Part shown: piece by piece, positions 15,304 to 15,390 of the stretch
How positions within the stretch are numbered: position 1 is the first letter of the stretch
Layout of the letters: every line of letters begins with the position of its first letter
NCBI GenBank assembly: GCA_029063695.1
Contig: JAIDNR010000262.1
Location: 1 to 15,390, forward strand
Origin: Ruminococcus sp.
Lineage (GTDB): Bacteria; Bacillota; Clostridia; Oscillospirales; Ruminococcaceae
Direction of reading: 5' to 3'
Length of the DNA stretch: 15,390 bases
Position numbers and translations under genes: made by a program
The notes under the pieces: generated by a model
Told to the model about the DNA's origin: nothing
The model's database searches: none
What the model saw: only the letters and a program-made list of their open reading frames with translations

Positions 15304-15360
15304 TCGGAAACATCTGAATAAAATGTCACAGTTATGCTGTTGCTTGTTCAGAATATCCGA
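15304..15360 (-). other. Nested hairpin in the leader of the glycosyltransferase gene
   Basis: In the transcribed sense the leader can fold as TCGGA pairing with TCCGA (15356-15360 with 15304-15308). After a small internal loop, TCTGAA pairs with TTCAGA (15347-15352 with 15313-15318), and a 4-pair ACAG/CTGT hairpin (15328-15340) lies inside. The ribosome site (15295-15299) begins 4 bases after the structure. It has no U-tract and does not match a riboswitch I recognise. It may influence translation of the first gene. Confidence 0.4.
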
Positions 15361-15380
15361 TAACAATAAATACACTATTA

Positions 15381-15386
15381 ATTATA
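15381..15386 (-). promoter_or_regulatory. Possible -10 box at the right edge
   Basis: A perfect TATAAT on the minus strand lies about 95 bases before the glycosyltransferase ATG. The matching -35 box would fall outside the window, so the promoter cannot be confirmed. If real, it would give an RNA leader of about 85 bases containing the nested hairpin. Confidence 0.35.
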
Positions 15387-15390
15387 CTAC

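Noticed and set aside
15289..15375. N-terminal extension of the glycosyltransferase
   Set aside because: The added residues lie before the GGAGG site and have no GT2 similarity; the sequence looks like an RNA leader.
15289..15390. Purine riboswitch or PurR box in the leader
   Set aside because: No conserved purine aptamer core and no convincing pair of CGAA-type PurBox sequences; the CGGATATTCTGAA stretch is better explained as one side of the hairpin.
1..15390. Mobile element or recent insertion
   Set aside because: No transposase, integrase, terminal inverted repeats or target duplications were seen; the inserted genes have base use like their neighbours.

Overview
The window is one long run of genes, all on the minus strand, so it reads from about 15390 down to 1. 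It looks like a de novo purine (IMP) biosynthesis operon from a low-GC anaerobic Firmicute, most likely a Ruminococcus-like member of the Clostridia. The taxonomic guess is inference. It rests on the AT-rich sequence, strong AGGAGG-type ribosome binding sites, Fe-S-type PurF ligands, the Clostridia-style membrane ferredoxin, and a purine gene order (E-C-F-M-N-H-D) that matches the Bacillus pur operon minus K, B, S, Q and L.

Layout in transcription order: a possible -10 box at the right edge and a leader with a nested hairpin; a polyprenol-type family 2 glycosyltransferase; a membrane-anchored WG-repeat-like protein; then purE, purC, purF and purM; a DUF3592-like membrane protein and an unrecognised soluble protein; purN; a small lipoprotein; a PurO-type IMP cyclohydrolase; two paralogous YD-repeat-like lipoproteins; a small HAD-fold protein; a stand-alone AICAR formyltransferase; two small four-helix membrane proteins; purD; and a membrane 4Fe-4S protein. 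Junctions are very tight (4-base overlaps or gaps under 90 bases), so most of this is probably co-transcribed.

The purine genes encode PRPP to PRA (PurF), PRA to GAR (PurD), GAR to FGAR (PurN), FGAM to AIR (PurM), carboxylation to CAIR (PurE), SAICAR synthesis (PurC), AICAR formylation (short PurH) and IMP ring closure (PurO). FGAM synthase (PurL/Q/S), PurB and PurK are not in the window.

Three things stand out. The PurF homologue starts Met-Gly-Gly where the family has its catalytic Cys-Gly, and it has lost other glutaminase residues while keeping the PRPP and Fe-S motifs. The usual bifunctional PurH is split into a formyltransferase-only protein and an unrelated archaeal-type PurO cyclohydrolase. 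Nine or more genes with no purine role, mostly lipoproteins and small membrane proteins, sit between the purine genes, several with start-stop overlaps. No RNA genes, mobile elements, CRISPR arrays or plus-strand genes were found, and no gene-free stretch exceeds about 100 bases.
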